NCBI GenBank assembly: GCA_035255485.1
Contig: DATEZO010000214.1
Coordinates: 1 to 16,774 of the forward strand
Source of the DNA: DATEZO01 sp035255485
Lineage (GTDB): Bacteria > Pseudomonadota > Gammaproteobacteria > Burkholderiales > Burkholderiaceae_D
DNA length: 16,774 bases
Direction: 5' to 3'
A model generated the notes under the pieces. The model saw nothing but the letters and a program-made list of their open reading frames with translations. It made no database searches and was not told the DNA's origin. How positions within the stretch are numbered: the stretch's first letter is position 1; each line of letters begins with the position of its first letter. Both the position numbers and the translations under genes were made by a program. Below, piece by piece: positions 6,775 to 13,986 of the stretch.

Positions 6775-8402
6775 GCAAAGTAATATCTGCCGATAAGGCA
6801 GCGGCATTGATCAGGGACGGCGACACCGTCGGCTGGACCACGGTCGGGCTGGCCGCCTTTGCGGAGGAGCTGGCCATCGCTTTGGAAAAGCGTTTTCTGG
6901 AAACCGGATCGCCGCGCAATATTGTTCCGGTCCATACCTGCGGCTGCGGGGACGGCAAGAGCAAGGGCATGTCGCACCTCGCGCATGCGGGCCTGGTCAA
7001 GCGGCTCATTTCCGGGCATACGGGGCAGGCGCCGGCCATGGGCAAGCTTATCCACGACAATGAAATCGAAGCCTTTCTGCTGCCGCAGGGTGTACTGGCA
7101 ACCATGTGGCGCCATATTGCCGGACACAAGCCGGGCGTGATCACCAAGGTCGGCATCGGCACGTATGTGGATCCCCGCCTGCAGGGCGGGAAGGCAAATG
7201 CCAGGACCAAGGACGACCTGGTCACGGTCATCGATCTGGCTGGTGCGGAATGGCTGCTCTACAAGGCGTTTCCGCTGAACGTGGCCGTCATTCGTGCCAC
7301 GACCGCAGACGAAAACGGCAACCTCACCGCAGAAGAAGAGGCAGTTGCCGCCGAAGCGCTGCCGATGGCGCAAGCCGCGAAGAATTCCGGCGGCATCGTG
7401 ATTGCGCAGGTCAAGTACCTGGCCAATGGCGGAACCCTGCATCCGAAGGATGTCACCGTGCCGGGTGCACTCGTCGATTACGTCGTCGTCGCCAGGCCGG
7501 AGAATCACATGCAAACCATCGCCTCGGCCTACAACCCGGCGCTGGCCGGCAATATCCGCATTCCGATGGGCAGCATTCCGCCATTGGGCCTGAACGAGCG
7601 CAAGATCATTGCGCGCCGTGCGGCGATGGAATTACGGCCGGGCATGATCGTCAATCTCGGCATCGGAGTCCCGGACGGCGTGGCCAGCGTGGCTGCCGAA
7701 GAAGGCGTTGCCCACGAATTCACGTTGACGACCGAGTTGGGCACCTATGGCGGCATACCCGCGGCGGGTGGTGATTTTGGTGCCGCCTACAATGCCGATG
7801 CCATCATCGAACATGAGGCACAGTTCGACTTCTATGATGGCGGCGGTCTCGACATCGCGTTCCTCGGCCTGGCCCAGACGGATAGCACGGGCAACCTCAA
7901 CGTCAGCAAGTTCGGCACGCGCGTCGTCGGCCCCGGCGGCTTCATCAATATCTCGCAAAGCTCAAAGCGGGTGGTCTTCTGCGGTACGCTGGTCAACGGC
8001 GCAGAACTCGCTTTTGAAGACGGCAAGGCACGTGTCGTCAGGGAGGGCGCCACCAAAAAATTCGTCCGCGAAGTCGACCAAATTACTTTCAGCGGCAAAT
8101 TCGCCATTGACCAGGGCGTCCCCGTTCTCTACATCACGGAGCGGGCGGCTTTTGAACTGCGCAAGGAAGGCGTCACGCTCATCGAGATCGCGCCGGGCCT
8201 GGACCTCGAGAGAGATGTCCTGGCCGTCATGGATTTCCGGCCCCTGATCGCCAGGGATCTGGTGGAAATGGATTCTTCCCTTTTCCATGAATCATGGGGT
8301 GGTTTGAAGAAGCTGATGTTGACGTCGCGCGGCGTTGCTCATGCCAATGCCACTGATCGCCAGGAATATCCAAACAATTCAAAGGAGCTGTCATGCGTCT
8401 GA
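6771..8402 (+). CDS. Fused acyl-CoA:carboxylate CoA-transferase (Pct/YdiF-like)
   Basis: A 543-residue family I CoA-transferase with the alpha (about 1-270) and beta (about 275-520) halves joined in one chain, as in propionate CoA-transferase (Pct) and E. coli YdiF. The enzyme moves CoA from a donor such as acetyl-CoA to a free carboxylic acid through a glutamyl-CoA thioester. The expected catalytic glutamate is E322 in the TELGTYGGIP segment, preceded by the NLGIGVPDG loop at 295-303. The N-terminal half carries the VGWTTVG and SGHTGQAP glycine loops. A GGAG lies upstream of the ATG inside the small preceding gene. It overlaps that gene by four bases and the next one by ten. In this operon it would activate the acid brought in by the permease; substrate range in this family is broad (acetate, propionate, lactate, butyrate, acetoacetate). 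Confidence 0.92.
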   Translation: MSKVISADKAAALIRDGDTVGWTTVGLAAFAEELAIALEKRFLETGSPRNIVPVHTCGCGDGKSKGMSHLAHAGLVKRLISGHTGQAPAMGKLIHDNEIEAFLLPQGVLATMWRHIAGHKPGVITKVGIGTYVDPRLQGGKANARTKDDLVTVIDLAGAEWLLYKAFPLNVAVIRATTADENGNLTAEEEAVAAEALPMAQAAKNSGGIVIAQVKYLANGGTLHPKDVTVPGALVDYVVVARPENHMQTIASAYNPALAGNIRIPMGSIPPLGLNERKIIARRAAMELRPGMIVNLGIGVPDGVASVAAEEGVAHEFTLTTELGTYGGIPAAGGDFGAAYNADAIIEHEAQFDFYDGGGLDIAFLGLAQTDSTGNLNVSKFGTRVVGPGGFINISQSSKRVVFCGTLVNGAELAFEDGKARVVREGATKKFVREVDQITFSGKFAIDQGVPVLYITERAAFELRKEGVTLIEIAPGLDLERDVLAVMDFRPLIARDLVEMDSSLFHESWGGLKKLMLTSRGVAHANATDRQEYPNNSKELSCV

Positions 8403-9133
8403 AAAACAAGATCGCCATTATCACTGGCGCGGCCGGTGGAATCGGTCTGGCCGCCGCACGGAAATTTGCGGCCGAGGGAGCGGTTGCCATCATTTGCGAT
8501 GTCGATGCAGCGAAGGTCGAATCGGCAGTGAATACTGTTCGTGCCGAAAGCGGCACGGCCGACGGTTACGTGGTGAATGTCGCCGACCGCGCGACGGTGG
8601 ATGCCATGGTGGCTGCCGTCAAGGACAGGCACGGCCGCATTGACATTCTTGTCAACAACGCCGGCATTACGCGTGATGCACGCCTGGTCAAAATGAAGGA
8701 GGCCGAGTTCGATGCCGTCATCGATGTCAACCTCAAGGGGGTGTTCAATTGCACGCAGTCCGTAGTGGAAACCATGTTGGCACAGGGAAGTGGCGCCATC
8801 GTCAACACATCGAGCATTGCCGGCATTTATGGAAATTTCGGCCAGGGAAATTATGCCGCGTCAAAGGCCGGTGTTGTCGGCATGACCAAAGCCTGGGCGC
8901 GCGAGCTGGGTCCGAAGAACATTCGTGTCAATGCAGTCGCGCCCGGCGCCACCGCATCGCCTATGCTTGAAAGCGTGCCGGAAGACGTGTTGAAGCAAAT
9001 CAGGGAGACGAGTTGGCTTCGACGCATCGGCAAGCCCGAGGAGATTGCGTCTGTCTACGCTTTTCTTGCGAGCGATGAAGCGAGTTACATCAATGGAACC
9101 CTGGTGGAAGTCAGCGGCGGGGTTTCGGTATAG
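8393..9133 (+). CDS. SDR, FabG/PhaB-like 3-ketoacyl reductase/dehydrogenase
   Basis: A 246-residue classical short-chain dehydrogenase: TGAAGGIG at 11-18, D36 after the second strand (NAD(H) leaning), NNAG at 88-91, N113, S141, Y154 and K158 (YAASK), and a C-terminal VSGG. The overall pattern is that of FabG and acetoacetyl-CoA reductase (PhaB), which interconvert 3-keto and (R)-3-hydroxyacyl thioesters. Its start lies ten bases inside the CoA-transferase gene after an AAAGGAGC motif, so the two are probably translated together. It is the last gene of the operon. With the HSD10-like enzyme upstream, the operon has two dehydrogenases that belong to subgroups of opposite usual stereochemistry. 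3-Hydroxybutyrate dehydrogenase is an alternative role. Confidence 0.88.
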   Translation: MRLKNKIAIITGAAGGIGLAAARKFAAEGAVAIICDVDAAKVESAVNTVRAESGTADGYVVNVADRATVDAMVAAVKDRHGRIDILVNNAGITRDARLVKMKEAEFDAVIDVNLKGVFNCTQSVVETMLAQGSGAIVNTSSIAGIYGNFGQGNYAASKAGVVGMTKAWARELGPKNIRVNAVAPGATASPMLESVPEDVLKQIRETSWLRRIGKPEEIASVYAFLASDEASYINGTLVEVSGGVSV

Positions 9134-9520
9134 CCAGGATGGTTTACTTTGTAGCATGGAATCTGATTAGGCCACTCTTTCCTGGCCTGGTCAATTGCGG
9201 CGGCAAGTCCATCCCGCGTTAACGCACCTCGCAACGTCGAAGCCTAGATGTAATAGTTCAGACTTTATCTTCCAGCCAATGTCAGAATTGATCGAGCCTC
9301 AATCCTCGTTGACCGACAGCTTTTGACTCAGAAGCGGGCAGTAGATGATGTGTGCTGAATGCCTGATTCAGACTGGGAGCGGACAACCGGTCCTTGCGAG
9401 CGACAGGCAATATCCGACCCTTACCGGACAAACAGACGTCCTGAAAGCGGCCATTCATATTCAAGTCTGAAGGCGGTCCATTGTGTCTACGAACTCATGG
9501 GGAATTCGCCTTTTTACTAC
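9134..9520. other. Intergenic region with degenerate repeats, no gene
   Basis: No convincing coding sequence is seen. A long-spaced inverted repeat GCCAGGA/TCCTGGC (9133-9139 and 9180-9186) follows the operon but has a 40-base loop and no T-run, so it is not called a terminator. Between 9325 and 9453 three copies of a loose motif, read on the minus strand as TG-N-CCGCT followed by pyrimidine-rich bases, occur at 9325-9340, 9371-9386 and 9443-9453. A 60-codon open frame across them (9282-9464, minus) has no ribosome site and looks like repeat read-through. Confidence 0.5.
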
Positions 9521-9706
9521 CTATTTCGTTAGGTGCGAACGCCAGGCAATCAGTCCGCAGGCGAACTGCAGCGTAGTAGATAAGTGTCTTCGCGCTTTTT
9601 CCCAGCGCTCAATAATCCTGCGGAAACGATTGAGCTAACTTCGCGCGCGCTCGACGAGCCAGCGCAGTGCTCGGCCAGCGTCGCTTCTTACTTCCCTGCC
9701 CATCAC
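9521..9706 (-). pseudogene. IS5-family transposase C-terminal remnant
   Basis: Read on the minus strand this gives GRALRWLVERARS, an in-frame TAG, then LNRFRRIIERWEKARRH and FACGLIAWR before a stop at 9521-9523. This is the C-terminal DDE-transposase segment of IS5-like elements (typical wording: RWLVER..WLNRFRR...W......FA..LI.WR), carrying its catalytic-region glutamate. The TAG replaces the tryptophan codon TGG expected there. No catalytic aspartates, intact N-terminus, terminal inverted repeats or target duplication could be found in the flanks. The element is dead and cannot transpose. It lies between the operon and the dadA-livK unit and marks a past insertion or rearrangement point. 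The stretch 9707-9869 shows no gene. Confidence 0.7.
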
Positions 9707-9869
9707 ACAAAACGGACTTGACAATGCCTCCCAAGTAGCCGTTCTGCTATCGATTGCGAAAGATATGGAGATGTCGACTTCGTTGGTAGTCATTCACCGA
9801 TTGAGGCGTAGTCTTCCTCAGCGATACAAGCGCATTCCCTGCGTATCCAAATAGCTCAAAGGGCGCAGG

Positions 9870-9894
9870 ACGCACTGCCGCTCCGGCGGTGCGT
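9870..9894 (-). terminator. Hairpin downstream of livK-like gene
   Basis: An 11-bp stem with one wobble pair (ACGCACTGCCG at 9870-9880 against CGGCGGTGCGT at 9884-9894) and a 3-base loop starts 23 bases after the stop of the binding-protein gene. There is no U-rich tract after it on the minus strand, so it may stabilise the mRNA end or act as a weak terminator. Confidence 0.45.
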
Positions 9895-9917
9895 TCCCGT
9901 AAGATGACGTTCAGTCC

Positions 9918-11057
9918 CTATTTAACAACTGCGATCTGTTCCCGCTTGCCGCGCTTGAAGGTGTAAAGGGTCAGTGTGCCGTTCTTCATGTCGCCGTTTG
10001 CGTCAAAAGCAATGTCGCCAATCACGCCCTTGTACTTTGTCTTGGCCAGTTCAGGCAGGTATTTCGCCGGTTCGCTGGAGCCCGCCTTCTTCATTGCCTC
10101 GACCATCAGCATCACCGCATCATAGGTGTACGGTGCATAGATCTGCACGTCGGCGCCGAACTTCTTCTTGTACGCTGAGCGGAAATCGTCCATGCCTTTA
10201 CGCTGCGACTCTTCCACGCCACCAGCTTCTGCGCAGAACACTTTATCGTCGCCGACTGCATCACCGGCGAGCTTAACCAGCGTGTCGCTGCACACCCCAT
10301 CGCCCCCCATGAGCTTGGCGTTGATGCCCAGTGTCTTCATCTGGCGCAGCATCGGGCCTGCCACTGCATCCATACCGCCGAAGAAGACGACGTCGGGGTT
10401 TTTCGCCTTGATGGCGGTGAGAATCGCATTGAAATCGGTTGCCTTGTCGTTGGTGAACTGCTGCGCCACGACTTCCACACCCCTGGCTTTCACGCTCTTC
10501 GTGAATTCCTGCGCGACGCCCTGGCCGTAAGCGGTGCGGTCATCGATTACGGCAACTTTCTTCGCCTTCAGCATGTCGGCTACGTAACGGCCCAGCGTGC
10601 CGCCAAGCTGGCCGTCGTTGGCCACCACGCGGAACGCGGTCTTGAAACCTTGCTGCGTGTATTTCGGATTGGTGGCGGACGGGGAGATCTGCGGAATGCC
10701 TGCGTCGCTGTAGATCTTCGATGCCGGGATGGTGGTGCCCGAGTTCAGGTGGCCGATCACACCGCTGACCTTGGCGTCGACCAGCTTCTGAGCAGCCGCC
10801 GTGCCTTGGCGCGGATCGCCCGCATCGTCCTCTGCAAGAAGCTCGAACTTGACCTTCTTGCCACCGATTGTCACGCCCTTGGCATTGAGTTCGTCAATTG
10901 CCATGCGTGCGCCGTTTTCATTGTCCTTGCCGAGGTGTGCGGCTGAGCCGGACGTTGCGCCGACGTGGCCGATCCTCACCACTTGTTCCTGCGCCGATGC
11001 AGCAGCGACAAAGATAAATGCAATTGTTCCAGCCATCGAAATTATTTTGAATCGCAT
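9918..11057 (-). CDS. LivK-like periplasmic amino-acid binding protein
   Basis: A 379-residue substrate-binding protein of branched-chain amino-acid-type (HAAT) ABC importers. Residues 1-22 form a Sec signal peptide (MRFK, hydrophobic core, cleavage after AASA before QEQ). The mature part is a type I periplasmic-binding fold: VRIGHVGATSGSAAHLGKD at the N-terminus, then VIGHLNSGTTIPASKIY and PQISPSATNP, the Leu/Ile/Val-binding-protein signature where the ligand alpha-amino and carboxyl groups are held. AAAGGAGTG precedes the ATG. No permease or ATPase genes are adjacent, so it must share a transporter encoded elsewhere. It lies 125 bases after dadA on the same strand with a hairpin between. 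The dadA/glycine-riboswitch context suggests it may bind a small or D-amino acid rather than leucine (inference). Confidence 0.92.
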   Translation of the reverse strand: MRFKIISMAGTIAFIFVAAASAQEQVVRIGHVGATSGSAAHLGKDNENGARMAIDELNAKGVTIGGKKVKFELLAEDDAGDPRQGTAAAQKLVDAKVSGVIGHLNSGTTIPASKIYSDAGIPQISPSATNPKYTQQGFKTAFRVVANDGQLGGTLGRYVADMLKAKKVAVIDDRTAYGQGVAQEFTKSVKARGVEVVAQQFTNDKATDFNAILTAIKAKNPDVVFFGGMDAVAGPMLRQMKTLGINAKLMGGDGVCSDTLVKLAGDAVGDDKVFCAEAGGVEESQRKGMDDFRSAYKKKFGADVQIYAPYTYDAVMLMVEAMKKAGSSEPAKYLPELAKTKYKGVIGDIAFDANGDMKNGTLTLYTFKRGKREQIAVVK

Positions 11058-11134
11058 GTTGACACTCCTTTTTGTTGAAATAGAAATTCACTCAAATTTC
11101 ACTCTGATTGCGCCTGCATACCGGCGCGAATAAG

Positions 11135-11159
11135 GCTGTCGCCGAAATCCGGCGACAGC
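11135..11159 (-). terminator. Hairpin between dadA and livK-like gene
   Basis: A perfect 10-bp stem (GCTGTCGCCG at 11135-11144, CGGCGACAGC at 11150-11159) with a 5-base loop starts 23 bases after the dadA stop. On the minus strand it is followed by CTTATT, a poor U-tract. It may be a partial terminator or an mRNA-processing barrier that sets different dosage for dadA and the binding protein. Confidence 0.5.
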
Positions 11160-11182
11160 ACGACATTTCGGGAAGTTGATGG

Positions 11183-12448
11183 TCAGGCGGTCTGGAATTG
11201 CAGCGGCAAGCAGGCGCTCGCATCAAACGTCTGCTTCACCACGTTGGCAACCATGTCCGCCGTGACGGCAGACAGCGTCCAGCCAAGATGGCCATGACCC
11301 GTGTTGTAGAACACGTTGCCGGCTCCGCCGCGGCCGACCCTTGGCATCATGTTCGGCATCATTGGGCGCAGCCCCGCCCACGGCACCACCTGTCGAGTCT
11401 GCACATTTGGGAAACACTGGTTCACCCAGTCAATCAGCGGGCGAATGCGGTTCGCGCGGATGTCCTTGTTGTAGCCGTTGAACTCCGCGGTGCCGGCGAC
11501 CCGGAAGCGGTCGACGCCAAGGCGGCTGGTCACGAGTTTGGTTTCATCATCAAGCAGACTGACCGTGGGCGCTGCCGCCTGGCTTCGTCCATCCAGCAGG
11601 TTCACGGTGATGGAATAGCCCTTGACCGGGTAAATGTTGACGCGGTCACCCAACTGGGCTGCAAACGCGCGGCTGTTCACGCCGGCACAGACGACCATGC
11701 CATCGAACTGATACCTCTGCGTGGCTGCACCTGACACACCATCGTCGAGGATCACGCTCGCGATCTTGTCGTTGCTATGAATAGCAAGCACGTCCTTGCC
11801 GTACAGGCATTGAACCCCCATGCGCTCAATTGCCTCTGCCATGCCGACGGTGAATTTGTGGATGTCCCCGGTGCAGTCGCTTTCCGTGTAATAGCCGCCG
11901 TAATAGTTGCCTGCCAGAGTGGGCTCGATCGCGCGCATTTCTGCCGGGGTAACGGCACGTCGCTGCAGGCCGCCTGCGGCAAGAAGCTTGGACACTTCGC
12001 CGGCATGCTCAAAACCTTTCTTGTCACGGTAAATGTGCAGGATGCCCTCTTTTTTGAGGTCGAAATCCACACCTTCGGCAGCGGCCCAGGAGAACAGGTG
12101 CTCACGTGCAGCCACGGCTATGCGCGCCGTTTCAATCGTGTTCTGACGGTACTGCGGGATGTTAGCAATGAACTCCACAAACCACGACAGCTTGTGCCAG
12201 CTCGGTTTGGGATTGACCAGCAGCGGCGCATCGCATTTCAGCATCCACTTCAGGCCCTTTAGGATGGTGCTCCAATGCGTCCACACCTCGGCATTGGAAG
12301 CAGAAAGTTGCCCGCCATTGGCGAACGACGTTTCCATGGCCGCATAACGGTGTTTTTCGAACAGGGTGACGGTAAAGCCACGCTTGGCAAGGGCGTAAGC
12401 GGTCGTGACGCCGGTGATGCCGCCGCCGATAACTGCAATGGATTTCAT
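11183..12448 (-). CDS. dadA: D-amino-acid dehydrogenase (DadA-like FAD enzyme)
   Basis: A 421-residue FAD-dependent oxidoreductase of the DAO/DadA family. VIGGGITG at 6-13 and E31 (FEKH) form the FAD-binding Rossmann start. SFANGGQLSASNAEVW at 41-56 is the DadA-type flavin loop. The C-terminal GHGHLGWTLS closes the FAD site. DadA proteins at the inner membrane oxidise D-amino acids, best known for D-alanine, to keto acids and ammonia and pass electrons to the respiratory chain. I chose ATG 12448 (GGAG at 12458-12461, nine bases away) over an upstream ATG at 12472 that lacks a ribosome site and would add eight foreign residues. A tandem glycine riboswitch sits directly upstream, so glycine probably controls expression. 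The real substrate may therefore be glycine, sarcosine or D-alanine; the sequence cannot decide. Confidence 0.87.
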   Translation of the reverse strand: MKSIAVIGGGITGVTTAYALAKRGFTVTLFEKHRYAAMETSFANGGQLSASNAEVWTHWSTILKGLKWMLKCDAPLLVNPKPSWHKLSWFVEFIANIPQYRQNTIETARIAVAAREHLFSWAAAEGVDFDLKKEGILHIYRDKKGFEHAGEVSKLLAAGGLQRRAVTPAEMRAIEPTLAGNYYGGYYTESDCTGDIHKFTVGMAEAIERMGVQCLYGKDVLAIHSNDKIASVILDDGVSGAATQRYQFDGMVVCAGVNSRAFAAQLGDRVNIYPVKGYSITVNLLDGRSQAAAPTVSLLDDETKLVTSRLGVDRFRVAGTAEFNGYNKDIRANRIRPLIDWVNQCFPNVQTRQVVPWAGLRPMMPNMMPRVGRGGAGNVFYNTGHGHLGWTLSAVTADMVANVVKQTFDASACLPLQFQTA

Positions 12449-12481
12449 GAGTGCAGGCTCCAAACAGGTCATTGGGATGGA

Positions 12482-12509
12482 GTACGCTGCGCACCAATAC
12501 GCAACGTAC
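12482..12509 (-). promoter_or_regulatory. Expression-platform hairpin of glycine riboswitch
   Basis: Between the second aptamer and the dadA start, the minus-strand RNA can form a 10-bp stem with one U-G pair (GUACGUUGCG with CGCAGCGUAC) and an 8-base loop. No U-run follows, so a transcriptional terminator is unlikely. It lies 20 bases upstream of the ribosome site at 12458-12461 and may be one of two alternative folds controlling translation. Confidence 0.45.
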
Positions 12510-12514
12510 GCCCC

Positions 12515-12702
12515 CTCTGTTTGGTACCTGAGAGATTCACGCCTGCGAAAACGAGGCGCTTGCTCCTGCGGTGTGCCGGGTGACGACGTCAGGCAGCTCT
12601 TCAGAGTTTATTGATCCGATCGGTCCTTTTGCCTGAGAGTTTCCGGGGCGGTTGCTCCTTCGGCGCCGCTGGACAAGCTAAGCCAGCGTTCTCTCCCGAT
12701 CG
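12515..12702 (-). ncRNA. Tandem glycine riboswitch (two aptamers)
   Basis: The minus strand carries two copies of the gcvT/glycine aptamer core. Aptamer 1 (12702-12617) is closed by CGATCGG/CCGATCG and holds GGGAGAGA, CGCCGAAGGAGCAA and GGAAACTCTCAGGCAAAAGGAC. Aptamer 2 (12606-12515) is closed by CTCTG/CAGAG and holds GAAGAGC, CCGCAGGAGCAAGCGCC and GAATCTCTCAGGTACC. A 10-base linker, GATCAATAAA, joins them. This is the textbook arrangement for glycine-binding riboswitches, which usually turn on glycine-cleavage or transport genes when glycine is plentiful. Here the downstream gene is a dadA, 66 bases from the end of aptamer 2. The core motifs are near-perfect in the first aptamer and slightly shortened in the last part of the second. 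Confidence 0.93.
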
Positions 12703-12746
12703 AAGTTCGGCATGGAGCCGAATTCCTTTAACAATATGTCGGCGAG

Positions 12747-12774
12747 ACTATCATGGTTTTTGCAGGTCGTGCAA
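12747..12774 (-). promoter_or_regulatory. Candidate promoter for riboswitch-dadA transcript
   Basis: On the minus strand TTGCAC (12774-12769), a 16-base spacer and GATAGT (12752-12747) give a weak sigma70-like pair. It would start transcription near 12740, about 38 bases before the first aptamer. The -35 match is poor, so this is only a suggestion. Confidence 0.3.
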
Positions 12775-12803
12775 CAGGGCAGCATGCGACCACACAAAGA
12801 ACG

Positions 12804-12828
12804 TCCCGGACTGCAAAATCGTCCGGGA
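12804..12828 (-). terminator. Hairpin terminator after cytochrome c gene
   Basis: A perfect 8-bp stem (TCCCGGAC at 12804-12811, GTCCGGGA at 12821-12828) with a 9-base loop begins about 50 bases after the cytochrome stop. On the minus strand GTTCTTTG follows, a short U-rich tail. It separates the cytochrome from the dadA transcript start. Confidence 0.5.
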
Positions 12829-12879
12829 TCCCCCACTACATCTTGGTCTTCTCGCCATCGCCAGGCTGACTTCGGCCGT

Positions 12880-13185
12880 TCACTTCCGGGTCAGAACCCA
12901 GTTCGCCAACTGCACGCTGTCGTTCTCACTTACGTTGTTAGGTGGCATGGGGATTGCCCCCATACACCGGCATTTCCGGCCTGGATTTTGGTTGCCAGTA
13001 CTGCAGCCGCATTCTTATCGCCCTTGTACTTGGCTGCGACATCCTTGAACGCCGGACCGACGAACTGGTTGCTGACGGCATGACAGGTGAGACAGTTTTT
13101 TGGCCTTTGCGAGATCCTCGCTGGCCATCGACTGGAATGACACACCGGCAAGGGTAAATATGAAAAACACGTTGAGAAGTTTCAT
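12880..13185 (-). pseudogene. c551/c552-type cytochrome c, two frameshifts
   Basis: The minus strand encodes a small periplasmic electron carrier of the c551/c552 type in three consecutive frames. MKLLNVFFIFTLAGVSFQSMA is a signal peptide with GGAGG upstream of the ATG at 13185. After AKAK the frame must shift to read NCLTCHAV (the CxxCH haem site), then VGPAFKDVAAKYKG and GAGVWG. It must shift again for IPMPPNNVSENDSVQLANWVLTRK, which contains the axial methionine, and the stop at 12880-12882. The first break is one extra base in an A6 run (T6 at 13096-13101). The second is one missing base in a G5 run (C5 at 12957-12961). Correcting both gives 101 residues, the normal family size. Both errors lie in homopolymers, so they may be sequencing errors or a real pseudogene. 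Confidence 0.85.
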
Positions 13186-13292
13186 ATATAAACCTCCAAC
13201 GACTTCCCGAATGCGATATTTTGCTCGAGCAGTCGGTGGGGCTTGTCCGTGGCTAGAACATGAGGAGCAACTTACATCGCCGAGGCTTTCTG

Positions 13293-13979
13293 TCAGCTCA
13301 GTTGTTCCGACAACCACTGATTGAATGCGTCGCGCATCGCTGCATTCAGTTCATGTCCGCCAGTGTATTCCCGGTAGGTCGGCACAACACCTTTTTCCAG
13401 AAGGAGTGCGTGCGCCGACCGCGCGTAATTGACGCCCAGCTTCTCGTCATGCAGTCCGTGCGATATGAAGGTGTGCAGTTCAGCGAGCTGATGCGGTGAC
13501 GCAATCCGCGAGCTGATCTCCGGCAGGATGCGACCACTCAGGATTCCGAAACCACGGACGAGATCAGGGCGTGTCAGCCCCACACTGGCGCTAAGGATCC
13601 CGCCTTGGCTAAATCCGGCGAGCCATACCTGGCGGCCGTCGATACCATATACGCTGGGTAGGCTCTCGATGAATGTCGTGAGCATCTGACGCGCCTGCTC
13701 GGCCTGCTCTGCATTGATCACCGGTCCGGATGCAGTGAAATTGACTCTGAAAAAGCCGAACTGCATAGGGCCGAACACGAGCGGCGCACGAACCAGAATG
13801 ACTGTCAGGCGAGGATCCACGAGTTCGGCAATGTTTGCCAAGCCCAGCTCGTTAGCGCCAACGCCATGCAGCAACAGGAGGCACGGCGATCCTTCAACCT
13901 TGCCATCTCGCGGTGCACGGATGCGGTGGGCGAGCGGCAGTGCAGGAAGCTCGATCAGTTTTGTCAGGGCAAAATTCAT
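13293..13979 (-). CDS. Phospholipase/carboxylesterase-type alpha/beta hydrolase
   Basis: A 228-residue serine hydrolase of the Abhydrolase_2 (YpfH/phospholipase-carboxylesterase) type. LLLLHGVGANE at 34-44 holds the oxyanion hole. The nucleophile is S124 in GFSQGG, followed by probable acid D178 (SHGLHDEKLGV) and H209 (GGHEL). There is no signal peptide, so it is cytoplasmic. The open frame extends upstream to 14174, but ATG 13979 is preceded by GAGG at good spacing and starts where family members start. The seven-base gap from the dioxygenase stop shows the two are co-transcribed. Likely substrates are small esters or acyl-thiol/ester detoxification products; none can be named. Confidence 0.88.
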   Translation of the reverse strand: MNFALTKLIELPALPLAHRIRAPRDGKVEGSPCLLLLHGVGANELGLANIAELVDPRLTVILVRAPLVFGPMQFGFFRVNFTASGPVINAEQAEQARQMLTTFIESLPSVYGIDGRQVWLAGFSQGGILSASVGLTRPDLVRGFGILSGRILPEISSRIASPHQLAELHTFISHGLHDEKLGVNYARSAHALLLEKGVVPTYREYTGGHELNAAMRDAFNQWLSEQLS

Positions 13980-13986
13980 GGTTACC

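Noticed and set aside
6612..7514. 300-codon minus-strand frame under the CoA-transferase
   Set aside because: Antisense shadow with no ribosome site; the plus strand encodes an intact enzyme.
9133..9186. GCCAGGA/TCCTGGC inverted repeat as operon terminator
   Set aside because: The loop is 40 bases long and no T-run follows.
9325..9453. Possible CRISPR array from regularly spaced motifs
   Set aside because: The repeats are short, imperfect and unevenly spaced, and no cas genes are present.
9282..9464. 60-codon minus-strand frame in the 784-base gap
   Set aside because: No ribosome site; it spans repeat-like DNA that often yields spurious calls.
12611..13048. 145-codon plus-strand frame over riboswitch and cytochrome
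   Set aside because: It covers a structured RNA and antisense cytochrome sequence; no coding signal of its own.
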